The notes under the pieces are model-generated. The model made no database searches, was not told where the DNA came from, and saw nothing but the letters and a program-made list of their open reading frames with translations. The translations under genes and the position numbers were made by a program. DNA of 8,073 bases from contig CANGNU010000041.1 of NCBI GenBank assembly GCA_947455365.1, forward strand, positions 1-8,073, in the 5' to 3' direction. Positions within the stretch are counted from its first letter, which is position 1, and each line of letters starts with the position of its first letter. Below are positions 1-7,915 of the stretch, piece by piece. The DNA is from Rickettsiales bacterium. GTDB lineage: Bacteria; Pseudomonadota; Alphaproteobacteria; Rickettsiales; UBA1997.

Positions 1-3000
1 ATTGAAAAAGTTATCTACTTTGAAAATTACATTGTAACTGACGGCTTAATGTCGCCAATGAAAGAAGGTGAAATTTTAAGAGAAGATGAATATCAAACAG
101 CGCAAGAAGAGCATGTTTATGGTGCGATCATCGCCGAAATGGGCGCGGAAGCTGTACAAAATTTATTGAAGAAAATTGATTTAAGCGAATTGCGTAAAAA
201 CTTGCGCGAAGACCTTTCTACGCAAACTACTGAATTGAAAAAAGAGAAGTTAATTAAAAGATTGAAATTGGTTGAGCAATTTTTGGAATCTGATAACAAA
301 GCCGAATGGATGGTGATGAATGTTCTGCCAGTTATTCCGCCTGATATTCGCCCATTGGTGATGCTTGATGGTGGCCGCTTTGCGACATCTGACTTAAACG
401 AATTGTATCGTCGTGTAATCAACCGTAACAATCGTTTGAAGCGTTTGATTGAGCTTTCTGCGCCAGATATCATCATTAAAAACGAGAAGCGCATGTTGCA
501 AGAGTCGGTTGACGCCTTGCTAGATAACGGCCGCTCTGGTGCTATTGTGAAAAACTCAAATAAAAAACCGTTCAAGTCGTTAAGCGACATGTTGAAAGGT
601 AAACAAGGTCGTTTCCGCCAAAACTTGCTTGGTAAACGGGTGGATTATTCTGGCCGTTCGGTAATTGTTGTGGGGCCTGAATTGAAGCTGCACCAATGCG
701 GTTTGCCGAAGAAAATGGCGCTGGAATTGTTTAAGCCATTTATTTATTCTAAGTTGGAACTTTATGGAAAATCTGCCTCGATTAAAATCTCGAAGAAGAT
801 GGTTGAGGCTGAGCGCCCAGAGGTTTGGGACATTTTAGACGAAGTTATTAAAGAGCATCCGGTGTTGCTAAACCGCGCACCAACTCTACACAGGCTTGGT
901 ATTCAAGCATTTGAACCAGTTCTTACTGAAGGTAAAGCAATTCAGCTTCACCCACTAGTTTGCGCCGCTTTCAACGCCGACTTTGACGGTGACCAAATGG
1001 CGGTGCATGTGCCGCTTTCTATTGAAGCGCAAGTTGAGTGCCGCGTGTTAATGATGTCTACTAACAACATTCTTTCTCCTGCTAACGGTAAGCCAATTAT
1101 TGTGCCTTCTCAAGATATTATTTTGGGCTTGTACTATTTGACTATGGTAGCAAAAGATTTTGACAGCGTGCAAAAGCCACGACCAATTGCTGACGACTAC
1201 GAATTAGGCCACGCGCTTAATGCTAAAGTTGTTTCTCTGCATGATAAAATTCTTTACCGCTTCGTTATTAAAAACAGAGACGGCGACAGATATTTCAAAA
1301 AAGTTGAAACTAGCCCAGGACGAGTTGCGCTCTACAACGCCTTGCCTGAAATGATGAAGGCTGATTTTGAAATCATCAATAAAGCAATGACTAAAAAAGC
1401 GGTTACTGCCTTAATTGACACGGTTTACCGTAATTGCGGCCAAAAAGAAACTGTAATGTTCTGTGATCGCATCATGGCTTTGGGCTTTAGAAACGCTTGC
1501 GCTGCGGGCATTTCAATTGGTAAGGACGACATGATCATTCCGCCAACTAAAGAGAAAAATGTTGCCGATTCTTTTGCGAAAGTGAAAAAACTTGAGCAGC
1601 AATATCGCGAAGGTTTAATTACTACTGGTGAGCGCTACAACAAAGTAATTGATGAATGGACTCACTGTACCGACAAAGTTTCGAAAGAAATGATGGCGAT
1701 GATTTCAAGCTATAACACGCCAAAAGAAGCCAATTCAATCTACATGATGGCCGATTCTGGCGCACGAGGTTCTGAAACACAAATTAAGCAGGTTGCTGGT
1801 ATGCGCGGCTTGATGGCAAAACCATCGGGTGAAATTATCGAAACGCCAATTATTTCTAACTTTAAAGAAGGTTTGACAGTAACTGAATATTTCATTTCAG
1901 CCCATGGTGCGCGAAAAGGTTTGGCCGATACTGCACTTAAAACTGCAAACTCTGGTTATTTGACGAGAAGATTGGTCGATGTTTCACAAGATTGCATTGT
2001 TACTGAAGAAGATTGTGGTACAACGCAAGGCATTATTGTTGAGCCAGTGCTTGACGACGGTCGCGTAGTTGTGGCCTTGTCTGAGCAAGTGCTTGGTCGC
2101 GTTCCTCTTGAAGATGTAAAAGTTGGCAAAGAAGTTATTGCAAAAGCTGGTGAAATGATTGATGAAGCTATTTCTGAAGCAATTAGCAAAACTAGTGTTA
2201 AGTCAATTAAAGTGCGCTCGGTGCTTACTTGCCAAGCGCAAGAAGGCGTTTGCGTTAAATGTTATGGCCGTGATTTATCAAATGGCGACATTGTCAGCAT
2301 TGGTGAAGCGGTGGGTGTTATTGCGGCGCAATCAATTGGTGAACCCGGAACACAGCTTACAATGCGCACATTCCACATTGGTGGTGCGGCGCAGCGCGGT
2401 GCAGAGCAATCTTCAATTTCGGCCATTTCTGACGCTGTAGTGAAGTTTTCAAATAAAGGCACGCTAATTAATCGCGAAGGCAAAATTATTGTGGTTAGTC
2501 GCAACTTTGAAATCACTTTGCTTGATATTGAAGACCAAACCGAGCTTCACAGCTATAAATTGCCTTATGGTGCAGCCATTCTACACAAAAGCGGCTCTAA
2601 GGTGCAAAAGGCAATGCATTTAGCGGAATGGGACCCTTACAATAATCCAGTAGTGGCAGAATTTGACGGCGCGATTAAATATAATGATTTAGCCGAAAAT
2701 GTTTCTCTGCGCGAAAGAATTGACGAAGCTTCTGGCGTTTCAACCAAAATTGTCATGGATTGGAAGCAATATAGTAAGCAAGATTTAAAGCCGCGTATTA
2801 ACATTGGCGATAAAGAATATCTGCTTTCAGTTAACACTATTATTGCCGTTTCGAATGGTGATGATGTAAAAGCGGGTGATATTATTGCGCGAATTCCAAA
2901 AGAATCTTCAAAAACCCGCGATATTACTGGTGGTTTGCCACGAGTTGCGGAATTGTTTGAAGCACGCAAGCCGAAAAATGCTTCTATCATGAGCGAAATT

Positions 3001-3699
3001 GATGGTCGTATTGTGTTTGGCAAAGACTACAAAACCAAGCGCCGCCTTGTTGTGCAGCCTGAAGATGCATCTAAATTGCCAGTTGAATATGCTGTTGCAA
3101 AAAACAAGCATTTATTCGTTGGCGAAGGTGATTTTGTTAAAAGAGGCGACATTTTAGTTGATGGCAACCCTGTGCCGCACGACATTTTAAGCATCTTGGG
3201 CATGCAAGCTTTTGCGAACTACATGGTAAATGAAGTGCAGAAAGTTTATCGCATGCAAGGTGTGAAAATTGACGATAAGCACATTGAAGTGATTATTGGC
3301 ATGATGATGAAACGCGTTGAGGTTGTAAACTCGGGCGATACTACTTTGCTAGTTGGTGAAGTTGTTGACCGCGATGTTTTTGAAGCAATCAATGTGAAAA
3401 TTCTTGCTGAAAACTTGAAGCCAGCGCAGTGCAAGCCAGTGTTGCTTGGTATTACTAAAGCTTCGTTGCAGACTAAATCATTTATTTCTGCGGCGTCGTT
3501 CCAAGAAACTACGCGAGTACTTACTGATTCTTCGGTTCAAGGCAAATATGATGATTTGAATGGACTGAAAGAAAATATTATTGTGGGGCGTTTGATTCCT
3601 GCTGGTACTGGGTTGATTGCGGCGCAGTATCGGGCGAGGGTTAATGCGGCGCGTGGGGCTAATGTGGCGGTGGTTGAAGAAATGACTGTAGAAGCTTAG
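1..3699 (+). CDS. rpoC: DNA-directed RNA polymerase subunit beta' (5'-truncated by window edge)
   Basis: This is the largest subunit of bacterial RNA polymerase; with beta it forms the active-site cleft. The reading frame is open from base 1, and its first residues ([10 protein letters not shown]) already match RpoC, so the gene starts upstream. About 1232 residues are present; compared with E. coli RpoC (1407 aa), roughly the first 120-130 residues, including the N-terminal zinc site, are missing. Visible landmarks: the [18 protein letters not shown] signature near 607-660; the catalytic Mg-binding NADFDGD at 973-993; the four cysteines of the second zinc site at codons 2014, 2230, 2251 and 2260; and the trigger-loop sequence [16 protein letters not shown] at about 2338-2385. 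A lineage-specific insertion of about 170-190 residues follows, before the loop resumes at [18 protein letters not shown] (about 2911-2964). The C-terminal [15 protein letters not shown] and [11 protein letters not shown] blocks are intact. The protein ends soon afterwards, with a shorter tail than in E. coli. No frameshift or missing key residue is seen. Confidence 0.99.
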   Translation: MEKVIYFENYIVTDGLMSPMKEGEILREDEYQTAQEEHVYGAIIAEMGAEAVQNLLKKIDLSELRKNLREDLSTQTTELKKEKLIKRLKLVEQFLESDNKAEWMVMNVLPVIPPDIRPLVMLDGGRFATSDLNELYRRVINRNNRLKRLIELSAPDIIIKNEKRMLQESVDALLDNGRSGAIVKNSNKKPFKSLSDMLKGKQGRFRQNLLGKRVDYSGRSVIVVGPELKLHQCGLPKKMALELFKPFIYSKLELYGKSASIKISKKMVEAERPEVWDILDEVIKEHPVLLNRAPTLHRLGIQAFEPVLTEGKAIQLHPLVCAAFNADFDGDQMAVHVPLSIEAQVECRVLMMSTNNILSPANGKPIIVPSQDIILGLYYLTMVAKDFDSVQKPRPIADDYELGHALNAKVVSLHDKILYRFVIKNRDGDRYFKKVETSPGRVALYNALPEMMKADFEIINKAMTKKAVTALIDTVYRNCGQKETVMFCDRIMALGFRNACAAGISIGKDDMIIPPTKEKNVADSFAKVKKLEQQYREGLITTGERYNKVIDEWTHCTDKVSKEMMAMISSYNTPKEANSIYMMADSGARGSETQIKQVAGMRGLMAKPSGEIIETPIISNFKEGLTVTEYFISAHGARKGLADTALKTANSGYLTRRLVDVSQDCIVTEEDCGTTQGIIVEPVLDDGRVVVALSEQVLGRVPLEDVKVGKEVIAKAGEMIDEAISEAISKTSVKSIKVRSVLTCQAQEGVCVKCYGRDLSNGDIVSIGEAVGVIAAQSIGEPGTQLTMRTFHIGGAAQRGAEQSSISAISDAVVKFSNKGTLINREGKIIVVSRNFEITLLDIEDQTELHSYKLPYGAAILHKSGSKVQKAMHLAEWDPYNNPVVAEFDGAIKYNDLAENVSLRERIDEASGVSTKIVMDWKQYSKQDLKPRINIGDKEYLLSVNTIIAVSNGDDVKAGDIIARIPKESSKTRDITGGLPRVAELFEARKPKNASIMSEIDGRIVFGKDYKTKRRLVVQPEDASKLPVEYAVAKNKHLFVGEGDFVKRGDILVDGNPVPHDILSILGMQAFANYMVNEVQKVYRMQGVKIDDKHIEVIIGMMMKRVEVVNSGDTTLLVGEVVDRDVFEAINVKILAENLKPAQCKPVLLGITKASLQTKSFISAASFQETTRVLTDSSVQGKYDDLNGLKENIIVGRLIPAGTGLIAAQYRARVNAARGANVAVVEEMTVEA

Positions 3700-3727
3700 T
3701 TTTCTTTAGAAAAATGTTGTTTAAAAG

Positions 3728-3763
3728 GGCGGTCCATGCTATTAGTGTGGGCCGCCTTTTTTT
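3728..3763 (+). terminator. Rho-independent terminator of the rpoC transcript
   Basis: The arms ggcggtcc (3728-3735) and gggccgcc (3749-3756) pair over 8 bp with one G-U. They can extend inward through A-U, U-G, G-U and C-G pairs to a 5-base loop (tatta, 3740-3744). Seven T follow directly (3757-3763). It lies 29 bases after the rpoC stop. The AAAA before the stem (3723-3726) gives the minus strand a short U run too, but no minus-strand gene is seen that would need it. Confidence 0.9.
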
Positions 3764-3789
3764 ACCGCGTTTTTAGATTTTGCGTGGGC

Positions 3790-3911
3790 GGCGCAAGGCG
3801 CACTGACTATGCCCTGCTCCTCAGACAGCTGAGCCCATCTGGCATTTATGCAAGCGTAGCTTGCGATGGTCTCAGAACTCGGCTCAGGGCATGGTCAGCG
3901 CGCCTTACGCC
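3790..3911. repeat. 122-bp GC-rich imperfect palindrome (candidate dispersed palindromic element or structured RNA)
   Basis: Arms 3790-3816 and 3885-3911 (27 bases each) are near-perfect reverse complements: 24 Watson-Crick pairs, one T-G (3808/3893) and two mismatches (3794/3907 and 3802/3899). Inside, 3829-3839 pairs with 3865-3875 with one mismatch (3834/3870). At the centre gcaagc (3850-3855) and gcttgc (3859-3864) form a 6-bp stem with a 3-base loop. By count, 74 of 122 bases are G or C (about 61%), well above the surroundings. It lies after the rpoC terminator and before yejE, so it is not needed to end rpoC transcription. Size and shape recall palindromic repeat families such as the Rickettsia palindromic elements or enterobacterial BIMEs, but I cannot assign it to one. 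No second copy is visible in this window. No flanking direct repeat was identified. Confidence 0.8.
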
Positions 3912-3971
3912 TGCGGCAGTTCTTGGGCTTGGGAAGAAAATGATGGTGATTTTTATCTGCGCTGATTATTC

Positions 3972-3991
3972 TTGAAATAAACTAATTTCAA
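3972..3991. promoter_or_regulatory. Short inverted repeat just upstream of yejE (possible operator or leader hairpin)
   Basis: ttgaaat (3972-3978) and atttcaa (3985-3991) are perfect 7-bp inverted arms around a 6-base spacer, ending 10 bases before the yejE ATG. This position would suit an operator or a small hairpin controlling translation initiation. The sequence is AT-rich, so a chance match is quite possible. No regulator gene is seen nearby and no convincing promoter boxes could be placed around it. Confidence 0.35.
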
Positions 3992-4001
3992 ATTTATCAA
4001 A

Positions 4002-5003
4002 ATGGTGCACAATTTTATCGCAAAATTTAAGCAGAATAAACGCGGATATTTTTCCTTCATAATTTTTTCCGCGCTGTTTTTCACAACACTTTTTGCAGAA
4101 TTGATTGCCAACGATAAACCAATAATAGTGCGGTTTGGCGGGCATTTTTACTTTCCAATTGTGCAGCAAATTTCTGAAAGTGAATTTGGTGGAGTTTTTG
4201 CAACTGAGGCCGATTATCGCGACCCTGCGGTGCAGCAAATGATTGACTCTAGCGGGTTTATAATCTGGCCGCCGCTGCATTTTTCTTACGATAGTATCAA
4301 CTATAATTTAACTTCGCCCGCACCTTCTAAGCCTACAGCCGAGAACCTTCTTGGCACTGATGATAATGGTCGCGATGTTCTTGCGCGCATAATTTATGGC
4401 GTGCGAATATCGCTAATTTTTGGTTTAGTTTTAACATTTTTCAGCGTGATAATTGCAGTGTTGATGGGGGCGGCACAAGGCTATTTTGCTGGGCTGGTGG
4501 ACATTCTTTTGCAGCGCTTTACCGAAATTTGGTCGGCAATGCCCGTATTATTTTTGTTAATAATATTGTCGTCAATCTTAGAGCCAAGCTTCTTCTCTCT
4601 AATAATGCTATTGCTAATTTTTAGCTGGATGTCTTTAACAGTTTATGTGCGCGCCGAATTTTTACGCTTGAAAAACTTTGAGTTTGTAATGGCCGCAAAG
4701 GCTTTGGGCGCAAGCGATTGGCGCATTATCACGCGGCACATTTTACCCAATGCTGCGCCGGTGATTATTTCTAACCTGCCGTTTTTGTTGAGCGGTGCAA
4801 TTATCACGCTAACCTCGCTAGATTTTTTAGGGCTAGGAATGCCTGTGGGCGCGCCTTCGCTTGGTGAATTATTAGCGCAGGGAAAAAATAATTTGAATGC
4901 GTGGTGGCTGGGAATTAGCGGTTTTGTAGTGCTGGCGGCAATTTTAACAATGTTAATTTTTATTGGAGAAGCATTGCGCGATGCGCTGGATGTGCGAAAA
5001 TAG
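4002..5003 (+). CDS. yejE: YejE-type ABC transporter permease (peptide / microcin C-like uptake)
   Basis: This is an inner-membrane permease of the dipeptide/oligopeptide ABC family. In E. coli, YejE works with YejB, the binding protein YejA and the ATPase YejF to import peptides and microcin C. The 333-aa length is close to E. coli YejE (341). The match runs end to end: KRGYFS and ELIANDKP at the N terminus, FYFP, ESEFGG, LGTDDNGRDVLARIIYG (117-133), LTSLDFLGLGMP and SLGELLAQGKNNL. Hydrophobic segments lie near 17-36, 136-157, 181-215, 255-275 and 303-325. A periplasmic stretch of about 90 residues follows the first one, as in YejE. The ATPase-docking EAA loop is visible around 227-250 (AAKALGASDWRIITRHILPN). 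The ATG at 4002 puts KRGYFS at the family's usual distance from the N terminus. No Shine-Dalgarno sequence precedes it. yejA, yejB and yejF are not in the window: the gene upstream is rpoC and the one downstream a hydrolase, so the partners must be encoded elsewhere or be absent. Confidence 0.93.
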   Translation: MVHNFIAKFKQNKRGYFSFIIFSALFFTTLFAELIANDKPIIVRFGGHFYFPIVQQISESEFGGVFATEADYRDPAVQQMIDSSGFIIWPPLHFSYDSINYNLTSPAPSKPTAENLLGTDDNGRDVLARIIYGVRISLIFGLVLTFFSVIIAVLMGAAQGYFAGLVDILLQRFTEIWSAMPVLFLLIILSSILEPSFFSLIMLLLIFSWMSLTVYVRAEFLRLKNFEFVMAAKALGASDWRIITRHILPNAAPVIISNLPFLLSGAIITLTSLDFLGLGMPVGAPSLGELLAQGKNNLNAWWLGISGFVVLAAILTMLIFIGEALRDALDVRK

Positions 5004-5042
5004 AGGCTTTATAATTGAAAGTAATAATTTAAATATTGAAAT

Positions 5043-6548
5043 ATGTCAAAACAGGTGCTTTATCCAAGAGATGTTTGTAGAAAATTAATGAAAGGTGAAG
5101 ATCTTTCTTCGCCAGAAATACCATTGCAGCATAATTGGTATCGAAGTCAGGCGGTGTATGGCATGTCGGCACTTTGCGTTGAGGGTGATAAAGAGCTACA
5201 AAGAATTGAAAGAGGTAGTCAGAATTGCTTTAATCCTGCGGCGAAGAAAATTGCTGCGGATACAGTTTTTGATATTGCTAGCATAACTAAAACTTTCACG
5301 GTAGCAACGATTCTTCGGATGATTGAAAGCGATGAATTTGCGCATTTTTTTCCTGATAAATTAAATACCAAGTTAAAATTTTTTAATCAGATTCTGAAAA
5401 GCCGCTACCCTGAATCGGAATATGTAAATACTAAGCTGGATAAAGAAGATGAAAGGATAAGTCTACAAGATTTAATCGTGCATACTTCTGGCATTGGAGA
5501 AATTGAAGAGGAAGATTTTTACAATAAATTACTTTTTGCAAGTGGTGAATTTCTAGCAAAGCCTGCAGATGGAAAATTTCTTGATGTAAAAAGGCTTCCA
5601 GGAGAATATGGTCAATTTCAATATAGCGATGTTGGATATGAATTATTGGGAATGGTAGTTTCTGCAATTGCTAGTTCTGCTAGGCAGAAAGCCACATCAT
5701 TTGGAGAAATGAATAGAGAGTTAGTGATTGATCGACTAAATCTAAAACAAACTTTTACCTCTGATCAAGTTGCTTTGATTGACGGAGAGACAAAAATAAA
5801 AGATGCTCCCAAGCAAGAAGTTGCGCAAGGATATCCTTGTAAATCGGACGGCACTTTGACTAAGGCTCAGGGCTTTAGGCGCTGCATGTCTACTTCGGCG
5901 ATGTATTCCAGTCCTTCAGAATTATGTAAGTTTGCGTCGAGAGTTTTTGGTGACAAAGTTTTTAGTGACGGAGGTCTTTTTGAAAAGCAAGCTACTATCG
6001 ATTTGCGCAATTCTCACAAGGTACAATATTGGGAAAATGGAAAGCTATCAGAAGGAGTTTTATATGGAATTGGTTATGTGATATATGAAAATCAAGATGG
6101 ATATGAAGTGAGGACTCATGGCGCGCAGACCAATGGATATTGCGGCAGATTGTCTTTTAGAGTTAGTGATGGAAAAGTTTCCTGCTGCTTGGTGGTTTCT
6201 GAGCAACTCACGCCATATTTTGCTCGGGCGTTGCTTGATCTGGATATTAAAGAGGGAAGAATTGATAATAATGATCTGCAAGCAAAACAATATCGGCTTT
6301 ACGAACTAAACCAAGAATTATTGCACAAATATGACAAGGATGAATTGCTTGTGGCATTAAGTAATTCAGGTTATCAGACGATATTTGAAGACGATCAGAA
6401 GATTGAAGATGGCAATTATGAATCTTTGCGAAAAGAATTGCATAATTTAGATTTAAAAAAATCTTCTGCAGCCCAATATGAAAGGGGGGTTAAACAAGCT
6501 TCGGGGAAAAAATTAGACACTACGCAAGAATTTGTTGCAGAATTATAG
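5043..6548 (+). CDS. Serine hydrolase of the beta-lactamase / class C penicillin-binding family, with C-terminal extension
   Basis: This 501-aa protein has the motif set of the beta-lactamase-related serine hydrolases (Pfam Beta-lactamase, PF00144). FDIASITKTFT gives SxxK with the predicted nucleophile Ser80 and Lys83; VHTSGI (146-151) is the conserved block after it; YSDVGY (194-199) is the second motif in its YSD form rather than YSN; HGAQTNGY (359-366) fits the third motif (HGG/HTG-like). The family includes class C beta-lactamases, D-amino-acid peptidases and esterases, so the substrate cannot be named. There is no N-terminal signal peptide or lipobox: the N terminus is polar and charged, and the protein has nine cysteines, suggesting a cytoplasmic location or export by a non-Sec route. 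Residues from about 400 to 501 form a charged extension with no domain I recognise. Arginine codons are mainly AGA/AGG (15 of 24 by hand count), unlike rpoC, which hints at separate origin. The start is the ATG 39 bases after yejE; no Shine-Dalgarno is seen. Confidence 0.88.
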   Translation: MSKQVLYPRDVCRKLMKGEDLSSPEIPLQHNWYRSQAVYGMSALCVEGDKELQRIERGSQNCFNPAAKKIAADTVFDIASITKTFTVATILRMIESDEFAHFFPDKLNTKLKFFNQILKSRYPESEYVNTKLDKEDERISLQDLIVHTSGIGEIEEEDFYNKLLFASGEFLAKPADGKFLDVKRLPGEYGQFQYSDVGYELLGMVVSAIASSARQKATSFGEMNRELVIDRLNLKQTFTSDQVALIDGETKIKDAPKQEVAQGYPCKSDGTLTKAQGFRRCMSTSAMYSSPSELCKFASRVFGDKVFSDGGLFEKQATIDLRNSHKVQYWENGKLSEGVLYGIGYVIYENQDGYEVRTHGAQTNGYCGRLSFRVSDGKVSCCLVVSEQLTPYFARALLDLDIKEGRIDNNDLQAKQYRLYELNQELLHKYDKDELLVALSNSGYQTIFEDDQKIEDGNYESLRKELHNLDLKKSSAAQYERGVKQASGKKLDTTQEFVAEL

Positions 6549-6593
6549 CAAGTAGCTAATTTGTGGCGTTCAAATATTAAAAATATTCCAAAT

Positions 6594-7838
6594 ATGCCAA
6601 TTGAAATTTTAATGCCCGCACTGTCGCCAACCATGAAAGAAGGCAATCTAGCCAAGTGGTTGAAGAAAGAAGGCGACAAAATTAAAGCGGGTGAAGTAAT
6701 CGCCGAAATTGAAACCGATAAAGCAACCATGGAGGTTGAGGCGGTTGATGAAGGTGTGATGGGAAAAATTTTAGTGGCAGCTGGCACCGAAAATGTGGCG
6801 GTGAACAGCCTAATTGCGCTGCTTCTTGAAGAAGGTGAGGATAAAAAATCGCTCGAAGGTTATGCAACTAAAGCGGCTGCTGCACCAAGCGCGGCTAAGG
6901 CTGAAGCTAAAGTTGAGGAGAAAAAAGTTGAAGCGCATGCTGTTTCTCATGCAGCAGCAAGCCATGATAATCAAGGCGTGAAGGCTAGTCCTCTTGCTAA
7001 AAGAATTGCTAAAGAAAATAATGTTTCGCTATCGCAAATTAGTGGTAGCGGGCCTCACGGGCGTGTTATTAAAGATGATGTTCTTGCGGCAGCAAAAGGC
7101 TCGTCTGCACGAAGCGGCGCGGTTGTAAGAAATTCACAAGAATTTACTGCGGTAAAAAATAACAACATTCGCAAAGTAATTGCCAAGAGACTGCTTGAGA
7201 GTAAGCAAACCGTGCCTCACTTCTATTTATCATGCGATTTACAAATTGATAAATTACTCGAATTGCGCACTGTGTTAAACGGCGCTGCAGACCATGTTGA
7301 CGGGCTTCCAACCTATAAAGTTTCTGTGAATGATTTAGTAATTAAAGCAGTGGCACTCAGTTTGAAAAAAGTTCCCGCAGCAAACAGCTCTTGGTCTGAT
7401 GACGCAATTTTATTATACAATAATGTCGATATTTCAGTTGCGGTGGCAATTGATGGAGGGCTTATCACGCCAATTGTCCGTAACGCCGATCAAAAATCTA
7501 TCCAAGCAATTTCTAACGAAATGAAGCAATTGGTGAAAAAGGCCAAAGAAGGAAAGCTACAGCCTGAAGAGTTTCAAGGCGGTGGCTTTAGCATTTCTAA
7601 TTTGGGAATGTTTGGTATTGATAATTTTAACGCCATTGTTAACCCACCGCAAAGCTGTATTTTAGCAGTTGGACAAGGTGTTGAAAAACCAGTTGTTATG
7701 CACGGAGAAATTGGCGTTGCAACGGTGATGAATGTAACTTTGTCGTCAGACCATCGCTCTGTTGATGGCGCGGTCGGTGCTGAGTTTTTAAAGGCTCTCA
7801 GAAATTATATCGAGAATCCAATTTTGTTATTGATTTAA
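6594..7838 (+). CDS. pdhC: Pyruvate dehydrogenase complex E2, dihydrolipoamide acetyltransferase
   Basis: This is the E2 core of the pyruvate dehydrogenase complex. It takes the acetyl group from E1 on a swinging lipoyl arm and passes it to CoA. With the start at ATG 6594 the protein is 414 aa, close to alphaproteobacterial E2 (about 410-420). One lipoyl domain covers residues 1-76, with the lipoylated Lys43 in ETDKATMEV. An Ala/Lys/Glu-rich flexible linker follows (about 90-127), then the peripheral subunit-binding domain (about 129-165, with ASPLAKRIA and GRVIKDDV). The catalytic domain runs from about 185 to the end, with the active-site DHRSVDG at 386-392 (His387). A TTG at 6561 would add 11 residues, but ATG 6594 gives the family's usual N terminus ([14 protein letters not shown]). 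It begins 45 bases after the hydrolase stop with no terminator between. E1 genes (pdhA, pdhB) and lpd are not in the window. A 2-oxoglutarate dehydrogenase E2 is less likely, given the alphaproteobacterial PDH-type N terminus. Confidence 0.95.
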   Translation: MPIEILMPALSPTMKEGNLAKWLKKEGDKIKAGEVIAEIETDKATMEVEAVDEGVMGKILVAAGTENVAVNSLIALLLEEGEDKKSLEGYATKAAAAPSAAKAEAKVEEKKVEAHAVSHAAASHDNQGVKASPLAKRIAKENNVSLSQISGSGPHGRVIKDDVLAAAKGSSARSGAVVRNSQEFTAVKNNNIRKVIAKRLLESKQTVPHFYLSCDLQIDKLLELRTVLNGAADHVDGLPTYKVSVNDLVIKAVALSLKKVPAANSSWSDDAILLYNNVDISVAVAIDGGLITPIVRNADQKSIQAISNEMKQLVKKAKEGKLQPEEFQGGGFSISNLGMFGIDNFNAIVNPPQSCILAVGQGVEKPVVMHGEIGVATVMNVTLSSDHRSVDGAVGAEFLKALRNYIENPILLLI

Positions 7839-7860
7839 TTTTTTTTCCCAATTAATTTTC

Positions 7861-7891
7861 GCGTCTCGAAATTTTTTCGTTCGCATTTTTT
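7861..7891 (+). terminator. Possible weak terminator after pdhC
   Basis: gcg (7861-7863) can pair with cgc (7882-7884), and cgaaa (7867-7871) with tttcg (7875-7879) around a 3-base loop. A small internal loop separates the two stems, and a T-rich run starts at 7886. The stem is short and mostly A-U, so it is much weaker than the rpoC terminator and may be chance in AT-rich DNA. The rest of 7839-7915 is T-rich with no other structure seen. Confidence 0.3.
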
Positions 7892-7915
7892 CTAACTTCA
7901 TTTTTTTATAAATTT

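Noticed and set aside
117..590. Minus-strand open reading frame of 157 codons within rpoC
   Set aside because: It lies fully opposite conserved rpoC sequence; low-complexity, serine/phenylalanine-rich translation typical of a shadow frame.
2637..3023. Minus-strand open reading frame of 128 codons within rpoC
   Set aside because: Antisense to the trigger-loop insertion and following conserved part of rpoC; no family features.
3736..3975. Open reading frame of 79 codons on the + strand after rpoC
   Set aside because: It starts inside the loop side of the rpoC terminator and runs through the whole palindrome. Its composition follows the palindrome and it resembles no protein I know. Read as a by-product of the GC-rich repeat.
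3972..4000. TTGAAA (3972) and TATCAA (3995) as -35 and -10 boxes for yejE
   Set aside because: The spacing is 17 bases, but transcription would start downstream of the ATG at 4002, so it cannot drive the gene as annotated.
3966..4280. Minus-strand open reading frame of 104 codons over the start of yejE
   Set aside because: It is antisense to the well-supported N-terminal part of yejE and shows no recognisable domain.
6573..6587. Two AATATT copies before the pdhC start as an operator or hairpin
   Set aside because: Each copy is self-palindromic, very short and pure A/T; expected by chance in this composition.
6561..6593. TTG start 11 codons upstream of the pdhC ATG
   Set aside because: It would add residues not found in the family ahead of the usual [15 protein letters not shown] terminus, and it has no better ribosome-binding context.
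6416..6787. Minus-strand open reading frame of 123 codons across the hydrolase-pdhC junction
   Set aside because: It is antisense to the hydrolase C terminus and the conserved lipoyl domain of pdhC, with no motif of its own.
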